The position numbers and the translations under genes are program-made. A model generated the notes under the pieces. That model saw only the letters and a program-made list of their open reading frames with translations. It had not been told where the DNA came from and searched no databases. Shown here piece after piece: positions 1 through 9,028 of a stretch of DNA of 64,000 nt; positions within the stretch are counted from its first letter, which is position 1; each line of letters opens with the position of its first letter. This stretch comes from Acidobacteriaceae bacterium (lineage in GTDB: Bacteria > Acidobacteriota > Terriglobia > Terriglobales > Acidobacteriaceae), in the NCBI GenBank assembly GCA_003151335.1, contig PLXE01000098.1, forward strand, positions 1-64,000, written 5' to 3'.

Positions 1-1077
1 CGCGGCGGCAGCGGCCCGATTCAGGGCGGCACATTCCAAAACTTCCCCATTCCGCAAGAGGGTGGGTGCAACATTCCTACCACTGCCGCAGCGTACTCGT
101 TAAATGTTTCCGTCGTGCCGCAAGGTACGCTGAGTTACTTGACCATCTGGCCCACGGGTGAAGGCCGTCCTTTAGTCGCCACGTTGAACTCGATTGATGG
201 CCGTATCAAGGCCAACGCGGCGATCGTACCGGCAGGAACGAGCGGCGCCGTCAGTATTTACGTTACCAACACGACCAACGTGATCCTCGACATCAATGGC
301 TACTTCGCGCCTGCATCCGGCTCAACCTTGGCGTTCTATCCGCTGACACCCTGCCGCGTCGCCGACACGCGCTACAGCAGCTATCCCCCGGGACTGGGAC
401 CGCCGTTTCTGACGGGCGGCCAGGAACGGGCCTTCCCAATACTGAATGCCTCGACCTGCAACATTCCCGCGAGCGGCGTCGTTGCATACTCGCTGAACTT
501 CTCCGTCGTGCCCCACGGCTCGCTGTTTTACATGACGGTGTGGCCCACCGGTGAAACCCGGCCTACGGTTTCCACTTTGAACGATATCTCTGGTCGGATC
601 ATTCCCAACGCCGCCATCGTGGTTGCGGGCACCAGCGGCGAGGTCTCGGTTTACCCGACCAACGACACCGACTTGGTCATTGATATCAACGGCTACTTCG
701 CGCCCGCCGGGACGGGCGGGCTGTCCCTCTATGCCGTCGCGCCTTGCCGGGTCATCGACACTCGCCACGTGGGCAGCGGTCAGCCCTTCAGCGGAACCCT
801 GACGCCTCCCGTGGACGTGACGGGGAGTTTCTGTGGACCGCCCGCGACGGCGCAAGCGTATGTCTTCAATGCGACGGTTGTCCCGGTAGGCGCGCTGGGC
901 TACCTGACGCTGTGGCCGGACGGCGCCGAACGGCCTACGGTCTCGACCCTGAATGCCTTGGATGGATCGATCACCAACAACATGGCAATTGTACCTACCA
1001 CCAACGGCAAGGTCGATGCGTACGCGTCGGGGCTCACGCAACTGATCCTGGACATCTCCAGTTACTTTGCGCCCTAG
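1..1077 (+). CDS. C-terminal part of a repeat-module surface protein (5' end outside window)
   Basis: The frame is open from base 1, so the start lies upstream, and it ends at TAG 1075-1077. The visible part holds about three modules of roughly 115-120 residues. Each module begins with a C-R-V-x-D-T-R motif (the first is cut by the window edge), passes through a Y-L-T-x-W-P-x-G segment and an N-x-A-I-V segment, and ends in a D-I-N-G-Y-F-A-P-like strand. The same three modules, in the same order and with very similar sequence, form the C-terminus of the YVTN protein at 42683, so the two are paralogues. The function is unknown. A secreted or cell-surface role is inferred from the paralogue's signal peptide. 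Confidence 0.85.
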   Translation, partial: RGGSGPIQGGTFQNFPIPQEGGCNIPTTAAAYSLNVSVVPQGTLSYLTIWPTGEGRPLVATLNSIDGRIKANAAIVPAGTSGAVSIYVTNTTNVILDINGYFAPASGSTLAFYPLTPCRVADTRYSSYPPGLGPPFLTGGQERAFPILNASTCNIPASGVVAYSLNFSVVPHGSLFYMTVWPTGETRPTVSTLNDISGRIIPNAAIVVAGTSGEVSVYPTNDTDLVIDINGYFAPAGTGGLSLYAVAPCRVIDTRHVGSGQPFSGTLTPPVDVTGSFCGPPATAQAYVFNATVVPVGALGYLTLWPDGAERPTVSTLNALDGSITNNMAIVPTTNGKVDAYASGLTQLILDISSYFAP

Positions 1078-1092
1078 AGTGCGATACCCTTT

Positions 1093-1121
1093 CCCACCCA
1101 AGCAAAGGAAGCTTGGGTGGG
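1093..1121. terminator. Hairpin between convergent genes
   Basis: A perfect 11-bp stem (CCCACCCAAGC at 1093-1103, GCTTGGGTGGG at 1111-1121) with a 7-nt loop lies between the stop codons of the convergent surface-protein and HIT genes. There is no clear T-run, so it may be a bidirectional hairpin terminator or a copy of a dispersed palindrome. Confidence 0.6.
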
Positions 1122-1134
1122 GCACCCGTGCCAC

Positions 1135-1608
1135 CTAGAACTTTGCCTTCAGCCGTTGATACGTGGTTTCCAGCGACTCCGGCAACACGCGCGTCTCGCC
1201 GATGACGGTCATGAAGTTGGCGTCGGCCACCCAACGGGGCAGAACGTGCATGTGAATGTGCTCGGCGATACCGGCGCCCGCCGCTTTGCCAATATTCATT
1301 CCGACATTCACTCCATCCGGGCGATAGAGTTCGATGAGGGCCACTTCCAGGCGCTGCGACAAGGCCATCATTTCGGTTGCAGTCGGGGGCGCAAGCTTAT
1401 GCAGTCGGTTGACATGCTCGTAGGGCACGATCATGGCGTGGCCGCAGGTGTAGGGAAAGGCGTTCAGGATGACGAAGTTATGTTCGCCGCGGTAAACAAT
1501 CAGCGACTTTTGGTCGTCGCCGGCGCGCAGCAATTCGCAGAAGATACAGGCCGGCGCCTCGCCGGCACTGACGTAGGCATAACGCCACGGGGTCCAGAGA
1601 TAATCCAT
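1135..1608 (-). CDS. HIT-family nucleotide hydrolase/transferase
   Basis: This 157-residue protein carries the histidine-triad motif H-I-H-M-H-V-L near residues 117-123, preceded by an N-I-G-x-x-A-G-A-G-I stretch typical of the Ap4A-phosphorylase/HIT superfamily. Such enzymes act on nucleoside phosphoramidates or dinucleoside polyphosphates; the substrate here cannot be told from sequence. An N-terminal C-x2-C pair (CIFC) may hold zinc, as in some HIT proteins. It is divergent from rpsA and faces the surface-protein gene. The length is normal for the family. Confidence 0.9.
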   Translation of the reverse strand: MDYLWTPWRYAYVSAGEAPACIFCELLRAGDDQKSLIVYRGEHNFVILNAFPYTCGHAMIVPYEHVNRLHKLAPPTATEMMALSQRLEVALIELYRPDGVNVGMNIGKAAGAGIAEHIHMHVLPRWVADANFMTVIGETRVLPESLETTYQRLKAKF

Positions 1609-1673
1609 ATCACCAGCAGACTACCAAACGTCTTAGCGTTCCCCCAACGGTCTTATCGTTATCACACTGCCCG

Positions 1674-1768
1674 GTGCCGAGCGAACTTGACAGGCGCGTA
1701 AATAATCCTGAAAAAGCTTGTAAAATCAGTGCGAATATTGAACTTACGAGTTTGACACTGCTCGGCAC
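1674..1768. promoter_or_regulatory. Inverted 9-bp repeat in the HIT/rpsA divergent region
   Basis: GTGCCGAGC (1674-1682) and its exact reverse complement GCTCGGCAC (1760-1768) lie 77 bp apart. Both sit next to a TTGACA hexamer and both are preceded by the sequence ACACTGC. This could be an operator pair for the divergent HIT and rpsA promoters, but it is only two occurrences. Confidence 0.3.
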
Positions 1769-1780
1769 GGTTGTTATATT
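1752..1780 (+). promoter_or_regulatory. Sigma-70-type promoter for rpsA
   Basis: TTGACA (1752-1757), a 17-bp spacer and TATATT (1775-1780) make a near-consensus housekeeping promoter. Transcription would give a leader of about 165 nt before the S1 start codon, with a short C-C-C-G-C/G-C-G-G-G hairpin near 1842-1856. Confidence 0.75.
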
Positions 1781-1952
1781 CGAAGATGTTCCATGGCAGC
1801 GAAGCTCGCTTCGTGGGATTCGGCCGCTGGGTTGTCCAAACCCGCTATAGGCGGGCAATCACACCTGAAGATTCAAGCCAGCAGTCGGTTCTTATTTCTT
1901 ATTAAGGCTCTCTGCGTGTTTTCAAAACGCGCGAGTGTACATACGCAACCAC

Positions 1953-3893
1953 ATGTCTTTCGAAGAAGTCTCCAACGCCCCGACCACCCAAACCGAAGAC
2001 TCCGGCGCTCCTGAGCAGCCGCAAACCCAGCAGGCAACCGAGCCCAGCGCTCCTTCCGAGCAGCCTCACATCGAGCAACCCGCCGAGCCCAGCCCCATTG
2101 CCGAGCAGCCTCACATCGAGCAAGCCTCCGAGCCCAGCTCTCAACCTGCCGCGAGTACCGCTGCCGCCGCTCCTCGTTCCGAAAAAGAACCGTCGATGGA
2201 AGATTTTGCCACCGCCCTGGAAACCTTCGAACAGGAACAGGCCCAGACGGAAGCCGCGCTGAATGAAGAACAGATCGTTACCGGCACGGTGCTGAAGGTC
2301 ACGGCGCAGTACGTGGTCGTTGACATTGGCTACAAATCCGAGGGCGTGGTGCAGGTCGCGGAATTTACCGACTCCGAAGGCAACGTCACCGTTAAACGCG
2401 GCGACGAGATCGCGGTCATGCGCGAGCCCGGCCACACTGAGGAAGGCTACATCCACCTCTCGCACCAGAAGGCGCAGCGGTTGCACGCGTGGGACGAGAT
2501 TGAGAAGGCCTACACCGACAAGGCTTCGGTCAAGGCCCGCGTCATTGATCGCATCAAGGGAGGCCTGACGGTCGATATTCTGGGCGCTCACGCCTTCCTC
2601 CCGGGTTCGCAGGTCGATCTGCGTCCCGTGCGTAACCTCGACGGTCTGAAAGGCCAGGAGATCGAGGTCCGCATCATCAAGCTGAACAAGAAGCGCGGCA
2701 ACATCGTCGCCTCCCGCAAACAGTTGCTGGAAGAAGAGCAGTCGGAGAAGCGCACCAAGACCCTGGATCAGTTGCATGAAGACGGCATTCTCACCGGCAC
2801 GGTCAAGAACCTGACCGACTACGGCGCCTTCGTCGATCTGGGAGGCATTGACGGACTGCTGCACATCACCGATATGTCCTGGGGCCGCCTGACCCATCCG
2901 CGCGACCTGGTGCAGGTGGGCGACCAGATCCAGGTGAAGGTGCTGAAATTCGATCGCGAGAAACAGCGCGTGTCGTTGGGCTTCAAACAGCTCACGCCCG
3001 ATCCCTGGCTGGACGCAGCCGAGCGCTATCCCATCGGTGCGCATGTACACGGCCGCGTCATCAGCGTGACCGATTACGGCGCCTTCGTCGAGCTGGAACA
3101 GGGCATCGAAGGGCTGGTGCATGTCAGCGAGATGACCTGGTCCAAGCGCATGAAGCACCCCTCCAAGCTGGTCAATGTGAACGACCAGGTTGAGGCCGTG
3201 GTGCTGAACGTAAATCCGCAGGAGCGCCGTATCAGCCTGGGTCTGAAGCAACTGGAATCGAATCCCTGGGAGAGTCTGCACGAGAAGTTCCCGGTGGGCG
3301 CGGTGGTGGAAGGCAAAGTCCGCAACTTGACCGACTTCGGGGCGTTCATCGAAATCGAAGACGGAATCGACGGACTGGTCCACGTCAGCAACCTGAGCTG
3401 GACCAAGCGGGTGAAGCATCCCTCCGAAGTGTTGAAGAAGGGCGACAAGGTGAAGGCCATCGTACTGGCCATTGAGCCGGACCAGCGCCGCCTGTCACTG
3501 GGCGTAAAGCAGCTTCAGCCCGATGTCTGGGACACCTTCTTCGAGCAGCATCACGTGGGCGATGTCATCCACGGCAAGGTGCTGCGCCTGGCTAGCTTCG
3601 GCGCGTTCGTCGAAATTGCCGATGGCATCGAAGGCCTATGCCACAACTCGGAAGCGGCGGACCCTCAGGGCCAGCCGATCAAGCTGGAATCCGGCCAGGA
3701 GTTCGAATTCAAGGTCATTAAGATGAACCCGGCCGAAAAGAAAGTGGGACTCAGCATTCGTGCCGTGGGTGGCGTAGAGGCCACGCGCCGCGATGTCGAG
3801 GCCTACAAGGCTCCGGCGGCCACCTCCTCCGGCACGGGCTCGACCATTGGCGAGTTCATGTCGTGGAAGCGCGCCAGCAACGAAAACAACTAG
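1953..3893 (+). CDS. rpsA: 30S ribosomal protein S1
   Basis: The protein (about 646 residues) contains six consecutive S1 (OB-fold) RNA-binding domains. The four C-terminal ones carry the typical G-x-V-x-x-x-x-x-(Y/F)-G-A-F-V core and end in (R/K)-(V/I)-S-L-G-x-K-Q-L. It binds mRNA on the small ribosomal subunit. ATG 1953 is chosen because the protein then starts MSFEEV; a GTG at 1935 is in frame. Neither has a clear Shine-Dalgarno, which is also known for rpsA in other bacteria. The N-terminus before the first S1 domain is a disordered E/P/Q/S-rich tail of about 80 residues with a 15-residue tandem repeat. It is followed by a terminator and appears monocistronic. Confidence 0.96.
   Translation: MSFEEVSNAPTTQTEDSGAPEQPQTQQATEPSAPSEQPHIEQPAEPSPIAEQPHIEQASEPSSQPAASTAAAAPRSEKEPSMEDFATALETFEQEQAQTEAALNEEQIVTGTVLKVTAQYVVVDIGYKSEGVVQVAEFTDSEGNVTVKRGDEIAVMREPGHTEEGYIHLSHQKAQRLHAWDEIEKAYTDKASVKARVIDRIKGGLTVDILGAHAFLPGSQVDLRPVRNLDGLKGQEIEVRIIKLNKKRGNIVASRKQLLEEEQSEKRTKTLDQLHEDGILTGTVKNLTDYGAFVDLGGIDGLLHITDMSWGRLTHPRDLVQVGDQIQVKVLKFDREKQRVSLGFKQLTPDPWLDAAERYPIGAHVHGRVISVTDYGAFVELEQGIEGLVHVSEMTWSKRMKHPSKLVNVNDQVEAVVLNVNPQERRISLGLKQLESNPWESLHEKFPVGAVVEGKVRNLTDFGAFIEIEDGIDGLVHVSNLSWTKRVKHPSEVLKKGDKVKAIVLAIEPDQRRLSLGVKQLQPDVWDTFFEQHHVGDVIHGKVLRLASFGAFVEIADGIEGLCHNSEAADPQGQPIKLESGQEFEFKVIKMNPAEKKVGLSIRAVGGVEATRRDVEAYKAPAATSSGTGSTIGEFMSWKRASNENN
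2013..2147 (+). repeat. Three 45-bp tandem repeats inside rpsA
   Basis: Three in-frame units of 45 bp encode imperfect 15-residue repeats of the form E-Q-P-x-x-x-Q-x-x-E-P-S-x-x-x in the N-terminal tail of S1. Units two and three share long identical DNA stretches, which suggests recent duplication. Confidence 0.85.
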
Positions 3894-3915
3894 CTTGGGT
3901 TTCGCACACAGCGAT

Positions 3916-3943
3916 AAGGCCGCCAGCGATGGCGGCCTTTGAT
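3916..3943 (+). terminator. Terminator after rpsA
   Basis: A perfect 10-bp stem (AAGGCCGCCA / TGGCGGCCTT) with a GCGA tetraloop is followed by TGATTTT. This is a good intrinsic terminator 22 bp after the rpsA stop. Confidence 0.85.
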
Positions 3944-3968
3944 TTTGCGCCCAGGCTGACAGCTCCCC

Positions 3969-4352
3969 CTACTTGATCCGTAAAATGATGTTGGCCTTCT
4001 GCCGGTCGTCGAACTGGCTCAAGGTTTTCGTGTCACTCTTTTTGCCCTCGCGCTGCGCATAGACCTCATAATCCACATTGGGCGAGAGCTCCGGGAAGCG
4101 ATAGGCGCCGTCATTGCCGGCAATAACGGTTTTCACTGCTAGCGACTTCATGTTCTTCAGATAGACCACCGCATTGCTCACGGGAGCGTCGCTTTTGCCC
4201 AGCACCACGCCGGTAAGAGCGCGCGTGGTGACGCGAGTTTCCTTACGCCCGGTGTCGGAAGAAGACGATCCCCCTAGGGGCAGCGTCAATTGCCAGGCAA
4301 AACAATTCAGTGCAACCAGTAAAAACACGGCCGTGCCCAGCGTCTTCTTCAT
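3969..4352 (-). CDS. Secreted carboxypeptidase-regulatory-like (beta-sandwich) protein
   Basis: The protein is about 127 residues from ATG 4352, which has AAAGG seven bases upstream; an earlier in-frame ATG at 4376 lacks this. A signal peptide (K-K-T-L-G-T-A-V-F-L-L-V-A) is followed by a region with the pattern of a carboxypeptidase regulatory-like domain: a T-G-V-V-L-G start, V-S-N-A-V-V-Y-L-K, then N-D-G-A-Y-R-F-P-E-L and D-Y-E-V-Y-A. Such domains are common in acidobacterial exported proteins. No enzyme domain is attached. It is probably periplasmic, and its role is unknown. Confidence 0.75.
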   Translation of the reverse strand: MKKTLGTAVFLLVALNCFAWQLTLPLGGSSSSDTGRKETRVTTRALTGVVLGKSDAPVSNAVVYLKNMKSLAVKTVIAGNDGAYRFPELSPNVDYEVYAQREGKKSDTKTLSQFDDRQKANIILRIK

Positions 4353-4479
4353 TCGCTTGCCTTTCGGCAGTCTCAATTTTGCAGAGTATCTGCTTGCTTA
4401 GACTTACTTAGATGCAGGCTGACCTCTGTTAGCTCAATATCGTGAATATGGACTGTGATGTCAACCACCGCCGTCGGCC

Positions 4480-5148
4480 TTACTGCCGGTAGTGAGCGCC
4501 CCCATGGCGGACGTCGGCGCCGCGCACCCAGAAAATCACGTCTTCGGCGATATTGGTAGCGTGGTCGGCGATGCGCTCCAGGTTGCGCGAGATGAGCAAC
4601 ACATTGAGCGCCGAACGCGTCACCGCGGGTTCGTTGTGCATCTTCTGGACGAGCACAATGAAGGCTTCGTCTTTCATGCGGTCGACAATGCCATCCATCT
4701 GCAGAACCGCCTCGGCCACCTCGGCTTTGCCGTCGAGGAAGGCCTCCAGCGCCCGTTGCACCATGGTGCTGACGCTGTCGGCCATGCGCGGAATATCCAC
4801 CGGCAACTGCACCTCGGGTTCGCTGATCAGGTCGAGCACCCGTTGCGCAATGTTCACTGCCTGGTCGCCCACGCGCTCCAAATCGGCGTTGATCTTCAGC
4901 ACCGCCAGGATAAAGCGCAGATCGACCGCCATAGGCTGCTGCATGGCCAGCAGGTCGAGCGAGAGTTCATCGATCTCGCGTTCGGCGTCGTTGATCGCGC
5001 TCTCCCCGGTCAGCACCATCTGGCAATACTTGCTGTCGCGGGTGCGATAGGCTTCGGTTGCACGATCGATGGCCTGCTCGGCAAGGCCTCCCATCCGCAA
5101 CAGTTTCTCTTTCAGTTCGTCCAGTCCCTGCTGAAAGCGGCTGCGCAT
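4480..5148 (-). CDS. phoU: Phosphate transport regulator PhoU
   Basis: This 222-residue all-helical protein has two PhoU repeats, each with the metal-binding E/D-x-x-x-D pattern (A-D-L-E-R-V-G-D-Q-A-V-N and N-L-E-R-I-A-D-H-A-T-N). PhoU links the Pst transporter to the PhoR kinase and damps Pho signalling when phosphate is plentiful. Its ATG overlaps the pstB stop (TAATG), so it is translated with the Pst operon as the last gene. Confidence 0.95.
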   Translation of the reverse strand: MRSRFQQGLDELKEKLLRMGGLAEQAIDRATEAYRTRDSKYCQMVLTGESAINDAEREIDELSLDLLAMQQPMAVDLRFILAVLKINADLERVGDQAVNIAQRVLDLISEPEVQLPVDIPRMADSVSTMVQRALEAFLDGKAEVAEAVLQMDGIVDRMKDEAFIVLVQKMHNEPAVTRSALNVLLISRNLERIADHATNIAEDVIFWVRGADVRHGGAHYRQ

Positions 5149-5909
5149 TATCCAAACCTGCCTGTAATGTAGTCTTCGGTCCGCTTGTCGGCGGGGGTGG
5201 TAAATATCTTCTCTGTCTTGTCGTACTCGATCAGGCTTCCCATCAGAAAAAATGCCGTAAACTCGGCCACGCGCGCGGCCTGCTGCATATTATGGGTCAC
5301 GATGACCACGGTATAGTGCTGCTTCAACTGAAAAATCAATTCTTCGATCTTGCTGGTCGAGATGGGATCCAAGGCCGAGGCCGGCTCATCCATCAACAGC
5401 ACTTCGGGCTCGACCGCCAGGGCGCGCGCGATGCACAGCCGTTGCTGTTGCCCGCCCGACAGGCTGGCCCCCGACTTCTTGTGCAAAGAGTCCTTCACTT
5501 CATCCCACAAAGCCGCCAGTTTCAGCGAACGCTCCACCAGTTCGTTCATTTGTTTGCGGTTGCGAAAGCCGTTCAGCTTCAGGCCGGCCGCAACATTATC
5601 GTAGATCGACATGCTGGGAAAGGGATTCGGCTTCTGGAAGACCATGCCAATGCGCCGCCGCACCTCAACCGGATCGGAGCCGCTGCCGTAAACATCCATC
5701 TCGCCGACCTTGACCGAGCCTTCGGCGCGGGCCTCCGGAATGGTCTCGTGCATGCGATTGAGGCAGCGCACGTAGGTGCTCTTGCCACATCCTGAGGGAC
5801 CGATGACCGCGGTCACGTGGTTGGCGGCCACCGTCATGTCGATGGAGTTCAGCGACTGGTTCTTGCCATACCAGGCATTCAGTCCACGCACTTCGATTCC
5901 GACGCCCAT
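5148..5909 (-). CDS. pstB: Phosphate ABC transporter ATP-binding protein PstB
   Basis: This is a 253-residue ABC ATPase with Walker [10 protein letters not shown], signature L-S-G-G-Q-Q-Q-R-L and Walker B L-L-M-D-E-P-x-S-A-L-D. The P[18 protein letters not shown] region is diagnostic of PstB. It powers high-affinity phosphate import through PstA/PstC and lies 7 bp downstream of pstA. Confidence 0.97.
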   Translation of the reverse strand: MGVGIEVRGLNAWYGKNQSLNSIDMTVAANHVTAVIGPSGCGKSTYVRCLNRMHETIPEARAEGSVKVGEMDVYGSGSDPVEVRRRIGMVFQKPNPFPSMSIYDNVAAGLKLNGFRNRKQMNELVERSLKLAALWDEVKDSLHKKSGASLSGGQQQRLCIARALAVEPEVLLMDEPASALDPISTSKIEELIFQLKQHYTVVIVTHNMQQAARVAEFTAFFLMGSLIEYDKTEKIFTTPADKRTEDYITGRFG

Positions 5910-5916
5910 AGGAGCC

Positions 5917-6795
5917 TTATGATCCCCCCTTCAACATTCCGCGGCTGGTGGTGATGCGGACGGCCGCCACCGCGCCCACGATCAAAACGATCAGGATCAG
6001 AGCTCCGGCCCACGCCTGCTTGTGCCAATCGTCATAGGGCGAAATGGCGTAGGTAAAAACCTGCAACGAGAGCGCCGCGGTGGGCTGATTCAATTTCAAG
6101 TTCCAAAACTGATTTCCAAAAGCGGTAAACAGCAGGGGGGCCGTTTCTCCCGCCACCCGGGCAAATGCCAGCATACAGCCGGTGATCACTCCAGCGGAAG
6201 CGGTGCGCAGCGAGATGGAGAGGGTGGTGCGCCACTTGGGGATGCCCAGTCCATAGGCGGCCTCACGGATCACGTTGGGCACCATCAGCAGCATTTCTTC
6301 CGTGGCGCGCGCGACCGTGGGAATCATCATGATTCCCAGGGCCACGCCCCCGGAAAATGCCGAGAAGTGCTTCTGCGGGACCACTACCAGCGAATAGGCG
6401 GCAATGCCGATAACGATCGACGGCACACCATTGAGCACGTCGGCGGTAAATCGCACCAGGTCACCAAAGCGATTGCGGCCATATTCCGCCAGGTAAATGC
6501 CCGAGCCGATGCCCAGGGGCACTCCGATGACGCTGGCCACCGCCAGGATGATTCCGGTGCCAATGATGGCATTGGCCATGCCGCCGCCCACCTCGCCCGG
6601 AGGTTTCGGCGTCTGCGTAAGGAAAGCCCAATTGACGGAGCCGATTCCCTTGATGACCAGGTAAGCGAAGATGGCCAGCAGCGGAACCAGCACCAGGATG
6701 GCGGCCGCAACCGCGAAGGTGGTCGCGCCTGCGTTGGTAAAACGGCGTACCAAGCCGACCTGCTGCGGAGCTGACTGGGCGGACAAATTAGGCAC
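5917..6795 (-). CDS. pstA: Phosphate ABC transporter permease PstA
   Basis: This 292-residue inner-membrane permease has about six transmembrane segments and a PstA-type EAA loop ([12 protein letters not shown]). It forms the phosphate channel with PstC. Its start overlaps the end of pstC by 8 bp, indicating coupled translation. Confidence 0.96.
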   Translation of the reverse strand: MPNLSAQSAPQQVGLVRRFTNAGATTFAVAAAILVLVPLLAIFAYLVIKGIGSVNWAFLTQTPKPPGEVGGGMANAIIGTGIILAVASVIGVPLGIGSGIYLAEYGRNRFGDLVRFTADVLNGVPSIVIGIAAYSLVVVPQKHFSAFSGGVALGIMMIPTVARATEEMLLMVPNVIREAAYGLGIPKWRTTLSISLRTASAGVITGCMLAFARVAGETAPLLFTAFGNQFWNLKLNQPTAALSLQVFTYAISPYDDWHKQAWAGALILIVLIVGAVAAVRITTSRGMLKGGS

Positions 6796-7861
6796 GCACC
6801 CTCGCAGTCCCGCCAGTGATGCTCCACACCAGCAGCCGGGCCAGGGCGTTGACGATGAGCGTCACGATAAACAGCGCCAGCCCGATCTCCACCAGCGCGC
6901 TCAGATACAAATCGCCGGTGGCCTCGGTGAATTCGTTGGCAATGACGCTGGCCATGGTGTAGCCCGGCGCGAACAGCGACTTGGCGATCTCGGGACGGTT
7001 GCCGATCACCATGGTAACCGCCATGGTTTCGCCCAGCGCGCGCCCCAGTCCGAGTATGATGCCGCCCACAATGCCAATGCGCGCATTGCGCAGAACGCCC
7101 ATGCGGATCATTTCCCAGCGGGTGGCGCCCAGCGCCAGCACGGCTTCACGCTGGTTCTGCGGAACCGCGGTCATCACCTCGCGCGTAATCGAAGCAATCA
7201 CCGGCACTACCATGATCGCCATGATGATGCCGGCCGCCAGCATACCCAAACCGTACATCGGGCCGGTGAACAGTCCGGTCCAGCCCAGGGTCCGCGCCAG
7301 AAATGGCTCGACGTATTCGCGTAGCAACGGAGCCAGCACGAAGATTCCCCACAATCCGTAGATCACGCTGGGAATCGCCGCCAGCAATTCCACCAGAAAC
7401 GAGATGATGGCGCGCAGCCGCTGCGGGCACATCTCGGTGACGTACACGGCCACTCCAATCGACAGGGGCACAGCCATCAGCAACGCCAGGAACGACGAAA
7501 CCAGCGTGCCGTAGATGAACGGCATCGCGCCGAAGCTGCCCGCCACCGGGTCCCAGTCGTGTCCGTAGAAGAAGCCGATCCCGAATTGGTGAAGCGACAA
7601 GCGCGACTTGTCGATCAACTCCCAAGCCACCAGCACCACAATCGCAAATACGGAAATCGCGCTGAGCAGAATAATCACGGCAAACACCGCGTCCGGAACG
7701 CGGCTGGCGCGCGGATGGCTGGTGCGAATCTTCTGCAGCACGGTGGAGGCTGCTGTCTTACGCTCCTTGCTGACCTGCGCCATGGACGGAATCGCGGTCG
7801 CGGGCTTCTGCAGCTTTCCCAGCGGTTCGGTCGAATTCATCGGGTCCACGCTATCAGACAT
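6788..7861 (-). CDS. pstC: Phosphate ABC transporter permease PstC
   Basis: This 357-residue permease has six predicted membrane segments, the E-A-V-L-A-L-G-A-T-R-W-E EAA-type loop and the G-R-A-L-G-E-T-M-A-V-T motif common to PstC. A polar N-terminal extension of about 60 residues precedes the first membrane helix. The chosen ATG at 7861 follows a Pho box by only 2 bp and has no clear Shine-Dalgarno, so an internal start (for example the ATG at residue 8) is possible. Confidence 0.95.
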   Translation of the reverse strand: MSDSVDPMNSTEPLGKLQKPATAIPSMAQVSKERKTAASTVLQKIRTSHPRASRVPDAVFAVIILLSAISVFAIVVLVAWELIDKSRLSLHQFGIGFFYGHDWDPVAGSFGAMPFIYGTLVSSFLALLMAVPLSIGVAVYVTEMCPQRLRAIISFLVELLAAIPSVIYGLWGIFVLAPLLREYVEPFLARTLGWTGLFTGPMYGLGMLAAGIIMAIMVVPVIASITREVMTAVPQNQREAVLALGATRWEMIRMGVLRNARIGIVGGIILGLGRALGETMAVTMVIGNRPEIAKSLFAPGYTMASVIANEFTEATGDLYLSALVEIGLALFIVTLIVNALARLLVWSITGGTARVRA

Positions 7862-7863
7862 GT

Positions 7864-7881
7864 GTTACAGGAGCGTTACAG
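7864..7881 (-). promoter_or_regulatory. Pho box upstream of pstC
   Basis: On the minus strand the sequence reads CTGTAAC, 4 bp, CTGTAAC. This is a perfect 7-bp direct repeat with the 11-bp period of PhoB sites, and each half fits the CTGTMAY half-site of the E. coli consensus. It touches the annotated pstC start, so transcription may begin very close or the true start may be further in. Confidence 0.7.
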
Positions 7882-7959
7882 GGCCGCGCTTGCGAGAACG
7901 CCAACTCCCGCTGAAAGCCGGGGGGAGTTGGCGGGTTTGGTATCAGGTAGATGAAGCGC

Positions 7960-8970
7960 TCAGGGCTTGATCTGTTTCGTGATGGCGGCCTTTTCCATCT
8001 CCACCACCTGCGCGGGCAGGGGAGCGTAAGACAGCGCCTGGGTCATGGTCTGGCCCTTGTCCAGCATCCAGAAGAGATACTCCTTCAGGATCTTCCCCTT
8101 GTTGGCATCCGTGGGACTGGTCGGAACCAGCAGCCAGGTGAAGCTGGCAATAGGATAAGCATCCTTGCCGGGTGGATTGGTGATCGACACCCGGAAGTCG
8201 GCCGGCATCTTCACTCCCACCGCGGCCGCCGTCGTCGAGTCCAGGCTGGCCTTGATGAAATTCTTCGACGAGTTCTGCACACTGCCGAACGGAATCTTGT
8301 TCTGCAGCGCGTAAATCAGTTCGATGTAGCCGATGGAGCCGGGCAACTGGCGTATGGAACCGGCCACGCCTTCGTTTCCTTTGCCGCCGATTCCTACCGG
8401 CCACTTCACCGAGGTACCTTTGCCGACATTGTTCTTCCAATCGGGACTAACTTTCGAAAGGTAATCGGTGAAGATGTAGGTGGTACCGCTGCCATCCGAT
8501 CGGTGCGCCACCGTGATGCTCTGGTCGGGAAAATTCACCCCTGGATTCACTGACGTGATCGCCTTGTCGTTCCACTTGGTAATCTTGCCCAGAAAGATTC
8601 CGGCCAGGGCGTCAGGAGTAAACTTCACCTCGCCACTCACTCCGGGGATGTTGTAGGCAGGCACGACCGAACCGAGCACAGTGGGAACGTGCAGCACCTT
8701 GACCTTGGACTCCGCGATCTGCTGATCGGTCATGGGGCCATCGCTGGCGCCAAAATCGACGGTCCCGGCCTGAACCTGGCGGATGCCGCCGCCGCTACCG
8801 ATCGACTGGTAATTGATCTCGATGTCCGAATGTTGGTTGTGATACTCGTTAAACCATTTGGAATAGATGGGGTAGGGAAAGGTGGCGCCGGCCCCGTTAA
8901 GCCTGGTCTGCGCAAAAGCGCAGCTCACCAACACAGCGATGCAGAGGAGCACCCTGAAAGAGCGAATCAC
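7960..8970 (-). CDS. pstS: Phosphate-binding periplasmic protein PstS
   Basis: This 336-residue protein has a signal peptide (R-V-L-L-C-I-A-V-L-V-S-C-A-F-A-Q) and the PstS fold motifs G-A-G-A-T-F-P-Y-P, F-G-A-S-D and S-G-T-T-Y-I-F, which contact phosphate. GTG 8970 is preceded by AGGAGG at good spacing. It captures phosphate for PstCAB and is the first gene of the block. A 98-bp gap to pstC holds a second Pho box, so pstS can be expressed separately. Confidence 0.97.
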   Translation of the reverse strand: MIRSFRVLLCIAVLVSCAFAQTRLNGAGATFPYPIYSKWFNEYHNQHSDIEINYQSIGSGGGIRQVQAGTVDFGASDGPMTDQQIAESKVKVLHVPTVLGSVVPAYNIPGVSGEVKFTPDALAGIFLGKITKWNDKAITSVNPGVNFPDQSITVAHRSDGSGTTYIFTDYLSKVSPDWKNNVGKGTSVKWPVGIGGKGNEGVAGSIRQLPGSIGYIELIYALQNKIPFGSVQNSSKNFIKASLDSTTAAAVGVKMPADFRVSITNPPGKDAYPIASFTWLLVPTSPTDANKGKILKEYLFWMLDKGQTMTQALSYAPLPAQVVEMEKAAITKQIKP

Positions 8971-9028
8971 GTAGTTTCCTCCTGGATTGGCCAGAGATGA
9001 GTTCCTCAGTTGGTTTTACCTACGGATT

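Noticed and set aside
322-1134. 270-codon minus-strand frame opposite the first surface gene
   Set aside because: It is antisense to a clearly homologous protein, arginine-rich and without family motifs.
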